DNA of 34,755 bases from the IMG/VR virus record IMGVR_UViG_3300044701_004478, positions 1 through 34,755 of that record; one strand, given 5' to 3'. The position numbers and the translations under genes are program-made. This stretch comes from a virus. The notes beneath the pieces were generated by a model. That model saw only the letters and a list, made by a program, of their open reading frames with translations, had not been told where the DNA came from and did not search any database. Below, in pieces: positions 1-7,911 of this stretch. Position 1 is the first letter of the stretch; each line of letters opens with the position of its first letter.

Positions 1-180
1 GGCCGGTGGTTTGAGCTGTAATTCGAGAATGCGGGTCTTGAGCTGTTTGGCGTAGAGGCTGTTGAGCTGCTGCTCTACGTCTTGTGCTTTGGCATAGCGG
101 TTTTCAATCGCCACGGTCCCGCCAACCAGGGTCACCAGCAGGGCCACAGCGGCAGAGGTGATTTCTAGCTGGCGGTTCAT
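1..180 (-). CDS. Small membrane/coiled-coil protein, cut by the window edge
   Basis: An open minus-strand frame starts at the ATG at 180 and runs off the left edge after 60 codons, so only the N-terminus is visible. After a short polar start (MNRQLEITS) there is one hydrophobic segment, about residues 9-25. A charged heptad-like stretch rich in Gln, Leu, Lys and Glu follows (QDVEQQLNSLYAKQLKTRI) and looks like a coiled coil. A single N-terminal membrane anchor plus a helical domain resembles inner-membrane spanins or XhlA-type lysis accessory proteins, but this is inference. It is 17 nt downstream of another small membrane protein gene and is probably co-transcribed with it. Confidence 0.6.
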   Translation of the reverse strand, partial: MNRQLEITSAAVALLVTLVGGTVAIENRYAKAQDVEQQLNSLYAKQLKTRILELQLKPPA

Positions 181-197
181 GGGATTAGACGGGGACA

Positions 198-380
198 CTA
201 CGAGGGCTGTAGACAATAGCTCACTTGGCCAGGGCGCTGAAGCACTTTGCCACCGCCGGAATTACAGCTTGCTTCAATGCGAGCATTGCCGTGCTGAAGC
301 AGAAAATACCAAGCGAGGCCGGTGACTAAAACAACTACCAGCCCGGTCAGCCACGGCTTTACATCGTCAATTTCAATCAT
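198..380 (-). CDS. 60-aa single-pass membrane protein
   Basis: The protein has an acidic N-terminus (MIEIDDVKPW), one strong hydrophobic helix at about residues 10-28 (WLTGLVVVLVTGLAWYFLL) and a short polar tail with two cysteines. Its ATG overlaps the stop of the upstream receptor-binding-type gene by 4 nt (ATGA), so it is probably translationally coupled. Its position after tail genes and before another membrane protein would fit a lysis or virion-release accessory, but no family was recognised. The overlap and a clear transmembrane segment support a real gene. Confidence 0.65.
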   Translation of the reverse strand: MIEIDDVKPWLTGLVVVLVTGLAWYFLLQHGNARIEASCNSGGGKVLQRPGQVSYCLQPS

Positions 381-1138
381 GGAATAGCTGCCGCAAAGGC
401 GTTGATTAGCGTGGTGACGCGGGCGTCAAGTAGAGCAAGGTTTAAGGATTCGCCCATGCTGTAGAAGGCTAGGCGGGCGTTGCTTAAAGTATCTGGCGTG
501 CCAGATACTCCCCGTGCAAACAGCAGTATGTTGCCACTTGATCGTCCAGCAAAAGCGACCGACAAAGTTGCAGTTGCACCGCTTGCTCTCCGCAGGAAGA
601 AAGACGACTGACTTCTGCTTACAGCCACAAGCCCAGTCGATGCAGAAACCGCTGCGGTTGTTACATTGCTTTGGCAACGAATTAGATCACTTCTGGCGCC
701 CATCTGAATGGTATGCGCCCCACTGGTTCCCGACCCCATGTACATTCCACCTAAATCAACAGTGCTCGCATAGACGGCGCCATGAAAGTTGTTTTCAGGG
801 TCTGCGTTGCCCAGCCTTCCACTATCTAAATATTTATTGGAACCATTTCCGGCCAACCCAGTTTTTCGGTTGTAATCACCATCAACAAAGTTAAAGCTAG
901 TTGAGGCAGTGCCCACTAGCGGAGTCAACGCACCAAGCCGAGTACGCGCACCAGCAAGGATGCAACTGGCCTTGATGGCAGACCAAATCCCATCCGCCTT
1001 GCACCCAAGCACAAAGTTATCAATGGCCACCTTGACGCCATTCTCAAGCGCTTGGTTGTCGGCTGTCTCAACAGCAGTGATGTAGGCCGCTGCATCGGCG
1101 TCAGCAGGCGACCAGCCGGGGGTAATTAACCAGCTCAT
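377..1138 (-). CDS. Tandem tail/receptor-binding-type protein, copy 3 (253 aa)
   Basis: This is the last of three consecutive paralogues. All share an N-terminal block with GIWSAIKASCILAGART-like sequence, then FVDGDYNRKTGL and GSNKYLDSGR, a divergent middle and a near-identical C-terminus (ARLAFYSMGESLNLALLDARV, then LINAFAAAIP). The conserved ends and variable centre are typical of phage tail-tip or fibre proteins whose central lectin-like (LamG/ConA-type) region contacts the receptor. That role is inferred. The start has a good Shine-Dalgarno sequence (GGAGGT, 6 nt spacer). The stop overlaps the next gene by ATGA. The middle segment is more AT-rich than its flanks, which fits exchange of a recognition module. 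Confidence 0.8.
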   Translation of the reverse strand: MSWLITPGWSPADADAAAYITAVETADNQALENGVKVAIDNFVLGCKADGIWSAIKASCILAGARTRLGALTPLVGTASTSFNFVDGDYNRKTGLAGNGSNKYLDSGRLGNADPENNFHGAVYASTVDLGGMYMGSGTSGAHTIQMGARSDLIRCQSNVTTAAVSASTGLVAVSRSQSSFFLRRASGATATLSVAFAGRSSGNILLFARGVSGTPDTLSNARLAFYSMGESLNLALLDARVTTLINAFAAAIP

Positions 1139-1184
1139 CGCAACACCTCCGTCGGCATCGTAGTGGCAGTGTCTAGGAGGTAAG

Positions 1185-1988
1185 TCATGGGATGGCCGCT
1201 CCGAAGGCGTTGATCAGGTCGGTGACGCGGGTGTCAAGCAGGGCGAGGTCAAGGGATTCGCCTATGGAGTAAAAGGCGAGGCGGGCGTTGGCATAAGTGC
1301 TTGCTGACTGGAAAATCAGTATGTTTCCGCTAAACAATGATTGAGATGCGGCTGCAATAGACTCTGACACTCCGGCGCATCTGGCAACATATGAACCGCC
1401 ACTCTGTCGCGAGGTGCCGATAAGCGAAGGTGCTGCGATGTTAGTAGCAAGAGCGGTTCCGACCGATGTACGGTTTCGGGTCGTTACAAATACTGTGCTA
1501 CCTGATATGAGGTTGCTACCGGTGTCGCCGGCTCCTGCACCCATGAGTCGATACGTGCCACTTGGCGCGGTTGTCAAATAAAAAGCATTATGGCTGCTGT
1601 TTTGCGGATCAGCATTGTTATTTCGGTTACTGTCTAGATACTTGGTCGAGCCATTTCCCACTAGACCCGTCTTGCGGTTGTAATCGCCGTCAACGAAGTT
1701 GAACGATGTTGGCGCAGCACCCACTAGCGGTACCATTGCGCCAAGTCTGGTTTTTGCACCAGCCAAAATGCAACTAGCCTTGATCGCTGGCCAGATGCCG
1801 TCGTTCTTGCATCCCTTGACGAAGCTGTGGATCGCCACCTTTGTGGCAGTCTCCAGCGCACCAACGCTAGGCGATGCAGCCTCATCAGCGGCCTCTACGG
1901 CAGCAATGTAAGCAGCAGCGTCGGGGTCATCAAGGCCGACGTAGGTCTTAGCCAGCACCACCTTCCCCGGGACGTAGATCGGGCTCAT
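1185..1988 (-). CDS. Tandem tail/receptor-binding-type protein, copy 2 (267 aa)
   Basis: This second paralogue shares with its neighbours the DAAAYIAAVEAAD repeat-like N-terminus, GIWPAIKASCILAGAKT, FVDGDYNRKTGLVGNGS, a NADPQN segment and the C-terminal ARLAFYSIGESLDLALLDTR. The central region (about residues 125-215) differs strongly from the other copies. The ATG at 1988 is preferred over an in-frame GTG at 1997 because AGGAGG lies 8 nt before it. It was probably formed by tandem duplication followed by divergence of the central domain. A receptor-binding role is inferred from the architecture and from its place at the end of the virion gene cluster. Confidence 0.8.
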   Translation of the reverse strand: MSPIYVPGKVVLAKTYVGLDDPDAAAYIAAVEAADEAASPSVGALETATKVAIHSFVKGCKNDGIWPAIKASCILAGAKTRLGAMVPLVGAAPTSFNFVDGDYNRKTGLVGNGSTKYLDSNRNNNADPQNSSHNAFYLTTAPSGTYRLMGAGAGDTGSNLISGSTVFVTTRNRTSVGTALATNIAAPSLIGTSRQSGGSYVARCAGVSESIAAASQSLFSGNILIFQSASTYANARLAFYSIGESLDLALLDTRVTDLINAFGAAIP

Positions 1989-2025
1989 GGCTGCCACCTC
2001 CTAGTGTTAAAAGTTACTGTGTCGG

Positions 2026-2829
2026 TCATGGGATGGCTGCTCCGAAGGCTGTGATGAGGGCGGAGACTCGTGTATCGAGTTTGGCTAAATCCAGGGATTC
2101 GCCGATGCTGTAGAAGGCGAGGCGGGCTGTGCTGTAGTTATCAACAATGCTGCTCACTGCGTTCCACCTCCCAAAAACGAGGTGATTAAATCCAGACCCC
2201 TGCACAGCCGAACCATCTACACCAGAGAGAGTTGTGCCGTTCATTCTGCCGGTATGCGCTGCGGCTGCCGTCCTTGATGCTCCAAAAAACCCGCTGGCAG
2301 TGGAGGGAAGCGACACATTAATTCCTGCAGTTGCAGAAGTGACAAGACGCCAAACATTAAACGTAGAGCCTCTAAAGTCCAAATAAGATCCAGATGTAGA
2401 GTTAAAAGATCCAATAAATGTTTTATCTATGTGAGCTTCGCTCGAAGACCTATAGACACTTAAATGACAATTATTCTGAGGGTCAGCGTTAGCGGCTCTA
2501 TTGCTGTTCAGATATTTTGTACTGCCATCCCCTGCCAGCCCAGTCTTACGGTTATAGTCACCTGAAACAAAGTTGACATTTGTAGGGGCCGTGCCAGCCA
2601 GCGGAATCAGCGCTCCGGTCAACGTCCGCGCCCCAGCAAGAATGCAACTGGCCTTAATGGCGCTCCAGATACCATCCGCCTTGCAGCCGATCACGAACTG
2701 GTTGACGGCTTGTTGGACGCCTTGCTCCAGTGCTTGGTTGTCGGCCACCTCAACGGCCTGGAGGTACGCCTGGGCATCAGGGTCCGAGACAGCAGCGCCT
2801 CCATAACCAGGGCGCATCAGGAGCGTCAT
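2026..2829 (-). CDS. Tandem tail/receptor-binding-type protein, copy 1 (267 aa)
   Basis: This is the promoter-proximal copy of the three. It has an N-terminal DAQAYLQAVEVADNQALE block, GIWSAIKASCILAGART, FVSGDYNRKTGLAGDGS, KYLNSNR and NADPQNN. A variable Ser/Gly/Asn-rich middle follows, then the shared tail ARLAFYSIGESLDLAKLDTR and LITAFGAAIP. The ATG at 2829 overlaps the stop of the preceding 82-aa gene by 4 nt, giving translational coupling. The central part (roughly 2140-2520) is visibly AT-richer than the flanks. The product is probably a homotrimeric or lectin-like host-recognition protein, but no fold was proven. Confidence 0.8.
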   Translation of the reverse strand: MTLLMRPGYGGAAVSDPDAQAYLQAVEVADNQALEQGVQQAVNQFVIGCKADGIWSAIKASCILAGARTLTGALIPLAGTAPTNVNFVSGDYNRKTGLAGDGSTKYLNSNRAANADPQNNCHLSVYRSSSEAHIDKTFIGSFNSTSGSYLDFRGSTFNVWRLVTSATAGINVSLPSTASGFFGASRTAAAAHTGRMNGTTLSGVDGSAVQGSGFNHLVFGRWNAVSSIVDNYSTARLAFYSIGESLDLAKLDTRVSALITAFGAAIP

Positions 2830-3074
2830 ACGTCACCCCCAGGATTAGTGTCGTTGTCTACGACTGGTGCGACGTAGGGGCTGCCATCAGCGTTGAACTG
2901 GGGCGGGATGGGGCCGACGTAATAGGGACCGACCTTGAGGTCTTGGCACACCTTGGTGGCCATGCTGGTGGCGTACTCCCCTACAACCTCTTCAGGCGTT
3001 TTGCCTTCAAGGGAGGCCGTGGCAATGATGCCGGGGGCCAGGGTGTCGTCAATTGTGATTGTGAAAGAAGCCAT
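2826..3074 (-). CDS. 82-aa unknown protein upstream of the tail-protein array
   Basis: The frame is open further upstream, but the ATG at 3074 (MASFTITIDDTLAPG) is the sensible start because it follows the fibre gene stop by 5 nt. The N-terminus looks like a short beta strand (FTITIDDT). An amphipathic helix follows (TPEEVVGEYATSMATKVCQDL) and the acidic C-terminus ends in PGGDV. The stop overlaps the next ATG by 4 nt. No domain was recognised. Its place between a fibre gene and three receptor-binding-type genes suggests a tail-associated or fibre-assembly protein. Confidence 0.65.
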   Translation of the reverse strand: MASFTITIDDTLAPGIIATASLEGKTPEEVVGEYATSMATKVCQDLKVGPYYVGPIPPQFNADGSPYVAPVVDNDTNPGGDV

Positions 3075-3079
3075 GATGA

Positions 3080-4114
3080 TTAGGGCCAGGTAGAAATGGC
3101 AGACCGCTTCCAAGTATTGGTTGCGGTGCAGACGTAAATGTAGTCGGCGTCCCAGCAAATTTCACCAGCAGTGCCGGTGGCTGTTGCAGACACTGGGGTT
3201 TTGGCGGTAGCAATACGAACCCGGTCGCCGTTTACTTGTAAAAGAGCACCACCGGCATCACTTGTAGTCCCAACTAGTAGGCGCCCTGAGCTATCGCACC
3301 TGAAGCGTTCGGCAGCGTTTACAAAGAAACGCATATTATCGTTTGAGTTTAAATACTCAATACGACCTTGCCCATTGGCATCTGTATCGCCAAACCATAC
3401 TGCGGCAACATTTACCGTTCCTGACTGTAAATACTGATAAGCGTCTGTTCCTTGAACGTGTAAATTACTGGCAGGGCTGGCAGTACCTACCCCGACGCTA
3501 CCAGCGCCAGTTACTACAACCCGGCTTGTGCCGTTGAGCTGCAAGTCCAGCAGCCGCCCAGCAAACCCACTCGCCGCATTGACGCCTAGGCCCGTGCCGC
3601 TGGTGCTCCAGGCGGTGGACGTGGCGCCGCTGGGCTCAATCAGGAAGTGCGGTTTGGTCGTGGTGCTAGTGCCACCCGTGAACCAAGTGCCGGTGAAGAC
3701 CTTGGCGGGGCTGGAGGCCAGGCTGGTGTAGCTGTTGATCAGGCGGCCAGCCAGCGTCACGCTGGTGCCGTCAAAGGTCATCGTGCTGACCCCGGCATAA
3801 GCGCCAGCGTTGTTGTAGACGAGCTGCTGAGAGCTGCCGCTTACGAGTCCGACGGTGCCAGTGGCATCCGGGAACGAGATTGTGCGGTTAGCGGTGGGGG
3901 TGACGGTTTGCAGCGTGGTGGTGAAGCTGCCACCGTCGTTCAGCTCTACGTCGCCGCCTGCGGTCAGCTTGTTCGTGGTCTTGTTGAAGACCAGGCCAGA
4001 ATCACCGCCCAGCTTGCCGCCATCGTTGAACTGGACCTGCGTGTCCGATCCAGCTGCTTTGGTGGTGTCGTTGAAATCGAGGTTCCCGGTAAACGGGTTA
4101 AAGGTGACGCTCAT
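3080..4114 (-). CDS. Tail fibre-like structural protein (344 aa)
   Basis: The N-terminus (MSVTFNPFTGNLDF) matches phage proteins that carry short beta-strand fibre repeats. The body is rich in Thr, Ser, Gly and Asn. It has beta-repeat motifs such as QVQFNDGGKLGGDSGLVFN, fibre-type repeats around GSVGVGTASPASNLHVQGTDA, and a second set GRLLVGTTSDAGGALLQVNG. The C-terminus contains aromatic and charged residues (CTATNTWKRSAISTWP) like many phage fibre heads. The composition and repeats point to a trimeric fibre. No intramolecular chaperone motif is obvious. It lies between the 112-aa protein gene and the 82-aa gene in one minus-strand operon. Confidence 0.75.
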   Translation of the reverse strand: MSVTFNPFTGNLDFNDTTKAAGSDTQVQFNDGGKLGGDSGLVFNKTTNKLTAGGDVELNDGGSFTTTLQTVTPTANRTISFPDATGTVGLVSGSSQQLVYNNAGAYAGVSTMTFDGTSVTLAGRLINSYTSLASSPAKVFTGTWFTGGTSTTTKPHFLIEPSGATSTAWSTSGTGLGVNAASGFAGRLLDLQLNGTSRVVVTGAGSVGVGTASPASNLHVQGTDAYQYLQSGTVNVAAVWFGDTDANGQGRIEYLNSNDNMRFFVNAAERFRCDSSGRLLVGTTSDAGGALLQVNGDRVRIATAKTPVSATATGTAGEICWDADYIYVCTATNTWKRSAISTWP

Positions 4115-4117
4115 GGC

Positions 4118-4456
4118 TCAGCTCTTGGTAACGGAGGTGAGCTGGCTGCCTGAATACGCCAGCGTCAGCGTGGCCACGGTGGTGCCGCCGGAGCCGCCTG
4201 TCTTGTAGACCACGCCGGTCAGGTTGTCGCCCGTGTAGCTCAGGGCGATGTAGTCGTGGTCCGGGATCTCAAGACCAGTCAGCACATTGACCGTGCCCGA
4301 AACGGGCACCGGATTGCCGCTGTCGTTTTTGATCTCGACGCCGTCTGCGGTCACGCTCAGCGTGGCGCTGCCGATGTTGACCGGGAGTGGCGTCGAAGCC
4401 GTCACGTACTCCGACTGACCGTCGGCGGCTACATACCTAATCGGCTCGTCAGACAT
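4118..4456 (-). CDS. 112-aa virion-associated protein
   Basis: The protein begins MSDEPIRYVAADGQSEYV. A beta-rich segment with Thr, Val and Ser follows, and a conserved-looking C-terminus (DNLTGVVYKTGG, then TVATLTLAYSG) resembles short modules seen beside phage fibre genes. The stop is 3 nt before the fibre ATG, so the two are probably co-translated. Length and composition suggest a fibre adaptor or decoration protein, but the function is not established. About 37 nt separate it from the preceding gene. Confidence 0.65.
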   Translation of the reverse strand: MSDEPIRYVAADGQSEYVTASTPLPVNIGSATLSVTADGVEIKNDSGNPVPVSGTVNVLTGLEIPDHDYIALSYTGDNLTGVVYKTGGSGGTTVATLTLAYSGSQLTSVTKS

Positions 4457-4493
4457 GATTAGCTCCGGCGGTCAGGGCGAGACCGGCTTTTAC

Positions 4494-4661
4494 CTAGTTT
4501 TCCGCAAGGGTCGTTGCGCTCTCCTTGCTCCGGCGCGTCCGCTTTGGCGCCGTTAGCTCGTCGCCTTTTTCGCTGGCTGGGGTGGGCGCCGGGGCGTTGG
4601 CCGCGGCGACGCGGGCGGCGGCTTCCTGCTCCCGCAGACGGCGAAAGGCGTGCATACTCAT
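4494..4661 (-). CDS. 55-aa Ala/Thr/Lys-rich small protein
   Basis: The frame is longer, but the ATG at 4661 (MSMHAFRRLREQEAAARVAA) gives a compact protein and avoids overlap with the upstream gene stop at 4729. The N-terminal half is a charged amphipathic helix. The C-terminal half is a basic, disordered stretch (TAPKRTRRSKESATTLAEN). It sits between the decoration-like gene and the 112-aa gene in the head-tail part of the operon. Similar short proteins occur after major capsid genes, but no function can be assigned. A second in-frame ATG lies 6 nt further on. Confidence 0.5.
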   Translation of the reverse strand: MSMHAFRRLREQEAAARVAAANAPAPTPASEKGDELTAPKRTRRSKESATTLAEN

Positions 4662-4728
4662 GGCATCAAAACTCTTAATAGTGAAAAGCCCCACCTTGCG
4701 GCGGGGCCATGTATCCAGACGCGTAACG

Positions 4729-5127
4729 TCAGGACTGGGCGGCGGCGACAGAGCCCAAGCCAAACAGCTTGATGGTCGAGGCGGTCACGAAGTAACCCAC
4801 GAACACCTTGCTGGCATATTGAGCCACGGTTGCCACACCCACCACGGTCACGTCAGTGCCACCGGCAATGGTGACGTTGTGGTTGGAGCCGCTGTTGATG
4901 ACAACCAGCTGAAAGCTGGTGCCGGCAACGGCTTGGGGGAATGCTGCCTTGATGGCCGCGGCAGTCGGGGTCGTCAGCGTAATGGCGCCGGTCTGCTCGG
5001 TTTCCAGAATCGCGTTAACGGTCTGGGCAACGGTCAGGGTGCCGGTTTCAGTAGGAGCGGCATAGGTCATGCCGTCGAGAGCCTTGCCGCCAAAGACGGG
5101 GGCTTCGAGTTCAAAAATGGAGGCCAT
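4729..5127 (-). CDS. Capsid decoration/head fibre-like protein (132 aa)
   Basis: The protein starts MASIFELEAPVFGGKALDGM. It continues as a beta-rich sequence of alternating Val/Thr/Ala strands (GTLTVAQTVNAILETEQTGA, then TSFQLVVINSGSNHNVTIAGG). This resembles small beta-barrel head-fibre or decoration proteins placed directly after major capsid genes. Nothing catalytic is visible. It lies 72 nt downstream of the capsid gene, separated by two hairpins that could change its dose relative to the capsid. No Shine-Dalgarno sequence is evident. Confidence 0.6.
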   Translation of the reverse strand: MASIFELEAPVFGGKALDGMTYAAPTETGTLTVAQTVNAILETEQTGAITLTTPTAAAIKAAFPQAVAGTSFQLVVINSGSNHNVTIAGGTDVTVVGVATVAQYASKVFVGYFVTASTIKLFGLGSVAAAQS

Positions 5128-5156
5128 GGGGAAGTACCTGGGCGGTGGAAGAAGGT

Positions 5157-5202
5157 GCCCCGCTTACGTCAGCGGGGCTGTTTTGATCGCCGCAGGCGAT
5201 CA
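5157..5202 (-). promoter_or_regulatory. Two adjacent hairpins after the major capsid gene
   Basis: Two perfect 8-bp stems lie back to back. One is TGATCGCC/GGCGATCA (5184-5202, including the capsid stop). The other is GCCCCGCT/AGCGGGGC (5157-5178). On the minus transcript neither is followed by a long U run. They look more like a leaky attenuator or mRNA 3'-end stabiliser between the highly expressed capsid gene and the next gene than a full terminator. Confidence 0.5.
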
Positions 5203-6252
5203 GTCGAAGCTGGAGGTGACGGTGATCCGGACGATCCCGATGTTCTCGGTCTCGAACACCTTCTCCCAGTTGGCAGCGGTGGCCAGATCGGCGTTGGTGG
5301 GGTTCACCGAGCCGACCCAACGTGCTCCTAGGGGGTGGAAGACGTTATGCCAATCCACCGACATTGCGTCGCTCTTGGCCAGGATGTCCCTCGCAACCTC
5401 GCTCCGGAGTGCAGCTTGTTGGCCGGTGCCCACAGCGCCGGTGGCCATCACGTAGCACGCGTACTTCGTGGTAGAGCCGGTGCCAGAGGTGGGGACGTCC
5501 TTGCTCCGGATCACGCGCATTCCCATGTAGAACGGGATTTGCGTGTTGTTGGTGTAAGCAGCAGCCACCGAGCCGCCAAAGGCGTTCAGGGCGGTGATGC
5601 TGCCGGCGGCAATGGTGGAGGCGGTGACGCGGGCGTCGGTGGCGGTCACGTAGTCGATCGCCTTGCGCTCCTTCAGGTCCGCATACACCAGCGGGTGCAT
5701 GACGATTGCGCCCAGCTTGTCCGAATCCTCGTTCAGAATGGCTTCGGCAGCGGCGATCTGGCGGGGGCCGAGGTTGGTCTCGCCAGAACCAGAGGCGTCA
5801 ACAGACAGCGCCGCAAAAGCAGCGGTGCTGTTGCTGGTGCCCAAGTTGCCGAAAACGCCCTTCAGGGAGGCGATCAGGTCCTTCTGCTGTTGGTTGGCGA
5901 TGTAGTCAGCCACCTTGGCGCCGATGGCACCCATGGGGTCGCTACCAGCTGCAAGCCGGGCCAGGTCGCGGCTTTCCCAGGCGCGGCCACGATGCAGCAC
6001 CACGCCAACTTGCTTGTCGGCGGTGATCTTGCCGGGGGTCAGGGAAGCGGTGTCGGTCAGACGCTCGGCGTCGCCAGACAGGTCGGCTTTCCAGTTCGGG
6101 ATCGTGACCTTGTCGCCACCTTCGGTGACGTCAAGAGCGTCGAGCGCAGTCACAACGCCTGAAGTCAGGAAGCTGTTGCGGACGGTGGAGGCTTCGATCA
6201 GATACGGGGTAAAAATCTCGGGGATGATTACATCGCCGCGGAGCGTGGCCAT
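5200..6252 (-). CDS. Major capsid protein (HK97-fold type)
   Basis: The protein is 350 aa. The N-terminus, MATLRGDVIIPEIFTPYLIE, is typical of phage coat proteins. Capsid-like segments include VTIPNWKADLSGDAERL, a conserved-looking TADKQVGVVLHRGRAWESRD, AIVMHPLVYADLKER and YTNNTQIPFYMGMRVIRS. The C-terminus, ENIGIVRITVTSSFD, is also coat-like. The location immediately downstream of a coiled-coil scaffold gene is the standard order. No N-terminal delta domain is obvious, matching a separate scaffold. The ATG at 6252 has no clear Shine-Dalgarno sequence, as is common in this window. Confidence 0.88.
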   Translation of the reverse strand: MATLRGDVIIPEIFTPYLIEASTVRNSFLTSGVVTALDALDVTEGGDKVTIPNWKADLSGDAERLTDTASLTPGKITADKQVGVVLHRGRAWESRDLARLAAGSDPMGAIGAKVADYIANQQQKDLIASLKGVFGNLGTSNSTAAFAALSVDASGSGETNLGPRQIAAAEAILNEDSDKLGAIVMHPLVYADLKERKAIDYVTATDARVTASTIAAGSITALNAFGGSVAAAYTNNTQIPFYMGMRVIRSKDVPTSGTGSTTKYACYVMATGAVGTGQQAALRSEVARDILAKSDAMSVDWHNVFHPLGARWVGSVNPTNADLATAANWEKVFETENIGIVRITVTSSFD

Positions 6253-6287
6253 GACTAATACTCAGTAGGGGAACAGGGGCGTACCGA

Positions 6288-7025
6288 TCAACCTCGAATG
6301 GCCTCAGCTTTTAGGCGGTCGTGGAGTGCGCGGTCCTCCTGATACAGGCGGGCGATCTCCGATAGATTCGGCGGTTGGACGAGAAATGGATTCGCAACTG
6401 GGGTGGTGCCGGTCGGCGCCGCGGGTGATGACCCCATGCCCTTCGCGCCGTTGGCAGCGAAGTGGTGCTCCCAGCCGGATTCCGGTGAACGGAGACGAGA
6501 TAGGTGATCCGATAACGGGATCTCGATGCCGCCATTGATGACGACGGGCTTGCCGTCGACCTCGCGGAGGTCGGGGCCTAGCAGTGACAACAGTTGGTCG
6601 GGACGGAGCGCTTTTGCGTTCGTGATCTCACTGAGAGCACGGCTGCGTAGCGTTTCCTGGGCGCGGGCTTGGCGCTCGGCGTCAAGCTGCAGCCGGAGGT
6701 CCGATAACTGTCGCTCTAATTGAAGGTTCGTCTCCTTCGCGTCCTCCCACAGCCGTTTGTACTCGCCATTGGCTTCCAGCGATTGCTGTTCGCCGTTCTT
6801 GAGCTGGGCCTGCGTCGCTCGGAGCGACTCCTCTAGCTCTTGTAACTTGCGGTTGAGTTCGGCATTTTTTTCGCCGGCTCTTCGCTTGTCTTCAGTGACG
6901 AGATCTAGCTTTGCTTTGAGGCGCGCTAGATCGTCTGAGCTGGGGGTGCTTTGAGCGTCGGGTGAGGGCGTCGCGGACGCACTCTGCTCCTCCACGGGAG
7001 GAACCCCGTTGACTGCTTCGGTCAC
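6288..7025 (-). CDS. Scaffolding protein (245 aa, GTG start)
   Basis: The architecture fits capsid scaffolds. An acidic, disordered N-terminus (residues 1-30, Pro/Ser/Glu rich) is followed by a long charged coiled coil at about residues 32-125 (with KNAELNRKLQELEESLRATQ). Then comes a linker around DGKPVVINGGIEIPLSDHL and a C-terminal helix that could bind the coat protein (NLSEIARLYQEDRALHDRL). It directly precedes the capsid gene. The GTG at 7025 is chosen because the upstream intergenic motif ends 22 nt before it. It is unlikely to be part of the mature virion. Confidence 0.8.
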   Translation of the reverse strand: MTEAVNGVPPVEEQSASATPSPDAQSTPSSDDLARLKAKLDLVTEDKRRAGEKNAELNRKLQELEESLRATQAQLKNGEQQSLEANGEYKRLWEDAKETNLQLERQLSDLRLQLDAERQARAQETLRSRALSEITNAKALRPDQLLSLLGPDLREVDGKPVVINGGIEIPLSDHLSRLRSPESGWEHHFAANGAKGMGSSPAAPTGTTPVANPFLVQPPNLSEIARLYQEDRALHDRLKAEAIRG

Positions 7026-7047
7026 GCGGGTATGTGAGGGTACGTCC

Positions 7048-7057
7048 CTAGGTTGCC
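7048..7057 (-). promoter_or_regulatory. GGCAACCTAG element before the scaffold gene
   Basis: On the minus strand an exact GGCAACCTAG ends 22 nt before the GTG of the scaffold gene, inside a 79-nt gap between two genes. The same 10-mer occurs at three other gene starts in this window with the same or nearly the same spacing. A promoter or leader role is inferred. Confidence 0.55.
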
Positions 7058-7104
7058 GCCGACCGCGCAGCGGGCGAGTTATAGCGAGGGCGGCGTTTTT
7101 GGCG

Positions 7105-7911
7105 TTAGTTGGCTATGGGTATTACGGCGCAACGACATAGCGGGTGCAGCGGTGGGGCGCCACGGGGGAAGGCGTCCGGATCGGGGGCAGTGGTGTTATG
7201 CAAAGGGCGGCAGATTGGGCACGTGCGGGGGTCTAGAACCGCATTCCACCTCCAGCGCAACTCCGCGTCTTGCGCCTCTAGCGCGTAGCGCTGGGCCGTG
7301 GGTGAGACGAGGCCCCACAGCAGGGCGGCGGTGACGGCGCGGAGGCGCTCGCGCCAGGCATTGGCAACGGTGCCCTTGCGGGGCACCGGCTCTTCGCGGC
7401 CGGCGCGGGTGCGGATCTCAATCATGCGTCGAGCAATCTCCGCCGTTGGTGCCTCTTGAAAAATCAGGCCGTAAACGCTGCGTTCGATTAGCCGCAAAAG
7501 CTGGAGCGCGAAGGGCGTGACGCCGGTGGCACTTGGCGTGAATAACTCGGATAGCGGGGTGCCCAAAACGCGGGTGGTGTCCAGCACCGTCGTGGTAGCG
7601 CGGGGGGCGAGTGGGGGTGTCGTGAATAGCTCTGCGTGGATGGCTTGGAGTTGGGCTTCGGTGGCGATCACCCGGCTCAGCACTAACGGCGCGAGCACGT
7701 CGTTTAGCTCCTGCAGCCAGATCAGGATCTGGGCACGGAACTGGGGCCAGACGCGGTAGCGCTCGAAGCGGCTTGTCGGGAAGTCGCGTAGCAGGAGCGC
7801 GTAGATGCGGAGTGCGAACTCGTACAGGATGTCGCGGGCTTCGGCGTCGAGGACGTCCTCCTGGCGGGTGAGCGCGGAGGCGAGGGCGCGGATGTACTCG
7901 GTGTCGGTCAT
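7105..7911 (-). CDS. Head morphogenesis protein (SPP1 gp7 / Mu gpF type, 268 aa)
   Basis: The ATG at 7911 overlaps the preceding stop (ATGA), so the longer upstream open frame is ignored. The protein is mostly helical. It ends in the family's signature C-terminal domain: an Arg/Trp helix (DAELRWRWNAVLDPRTCPIC), then PLH, then a PPLHPLCRCAVIP motif with cysteines and histidines. This is the minor head protein placed between portal and scaffold. In this family it enters the procapsid and helps head assembly or DNA delivery (family knowledge). Confidence 0.85.
   Translation of the reverse strand: MTDTEYIRALASALTRQEDVLDAEARDILYEFALRIYALLLRDFPTSRFERYRVWPQFRAQILIWLQELNDVLAPLVLSRVIATEAQLQAIHAELFTTPPLAPRATTTVLDTTRVLGTPLSELFTPSATGVTPFALQLLRLIERSVYGLIFQEAPTAEIARRMIEIRTRAGREEPVPRKGTVANAWRERLRAVTAALLWGLVSPTAQRYALEAQDAELRWRWNAVLDPRTCPICRPLHNTTAPDPDAFPRGAPPLHPLCRCAVIPIAN

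Larger units (their letters stand above)
377..2829 (-). repeat. Three tandem paralogous genes (about 0.8 kb repeats)
   Basis: Three direct gene-length repeats lie end to end. The best conserved blocks encode KASCILAGA(R/K)T near 940-985, 1745-1790 and 2620-2660, and ARLAFYS(I/M)GESL near 440-480, 1240-1285 and 2090-2130. Central thirds are divergent in sequence and base composition. Each copy keeps its own start, and copies 2 and 3 keep strong Shine-Dalgarno sequences, so all three appear expressed. No reverse transcriptase or template repeat of a diversity-generating retroelement was found here. Confidence 0.8.

Noticed and set aside
377-2829. Diversity-generating retroelement targeting the paralogues
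   Set aside because: No reverse transcriptase, template repeat or accessory gene was found in this window.
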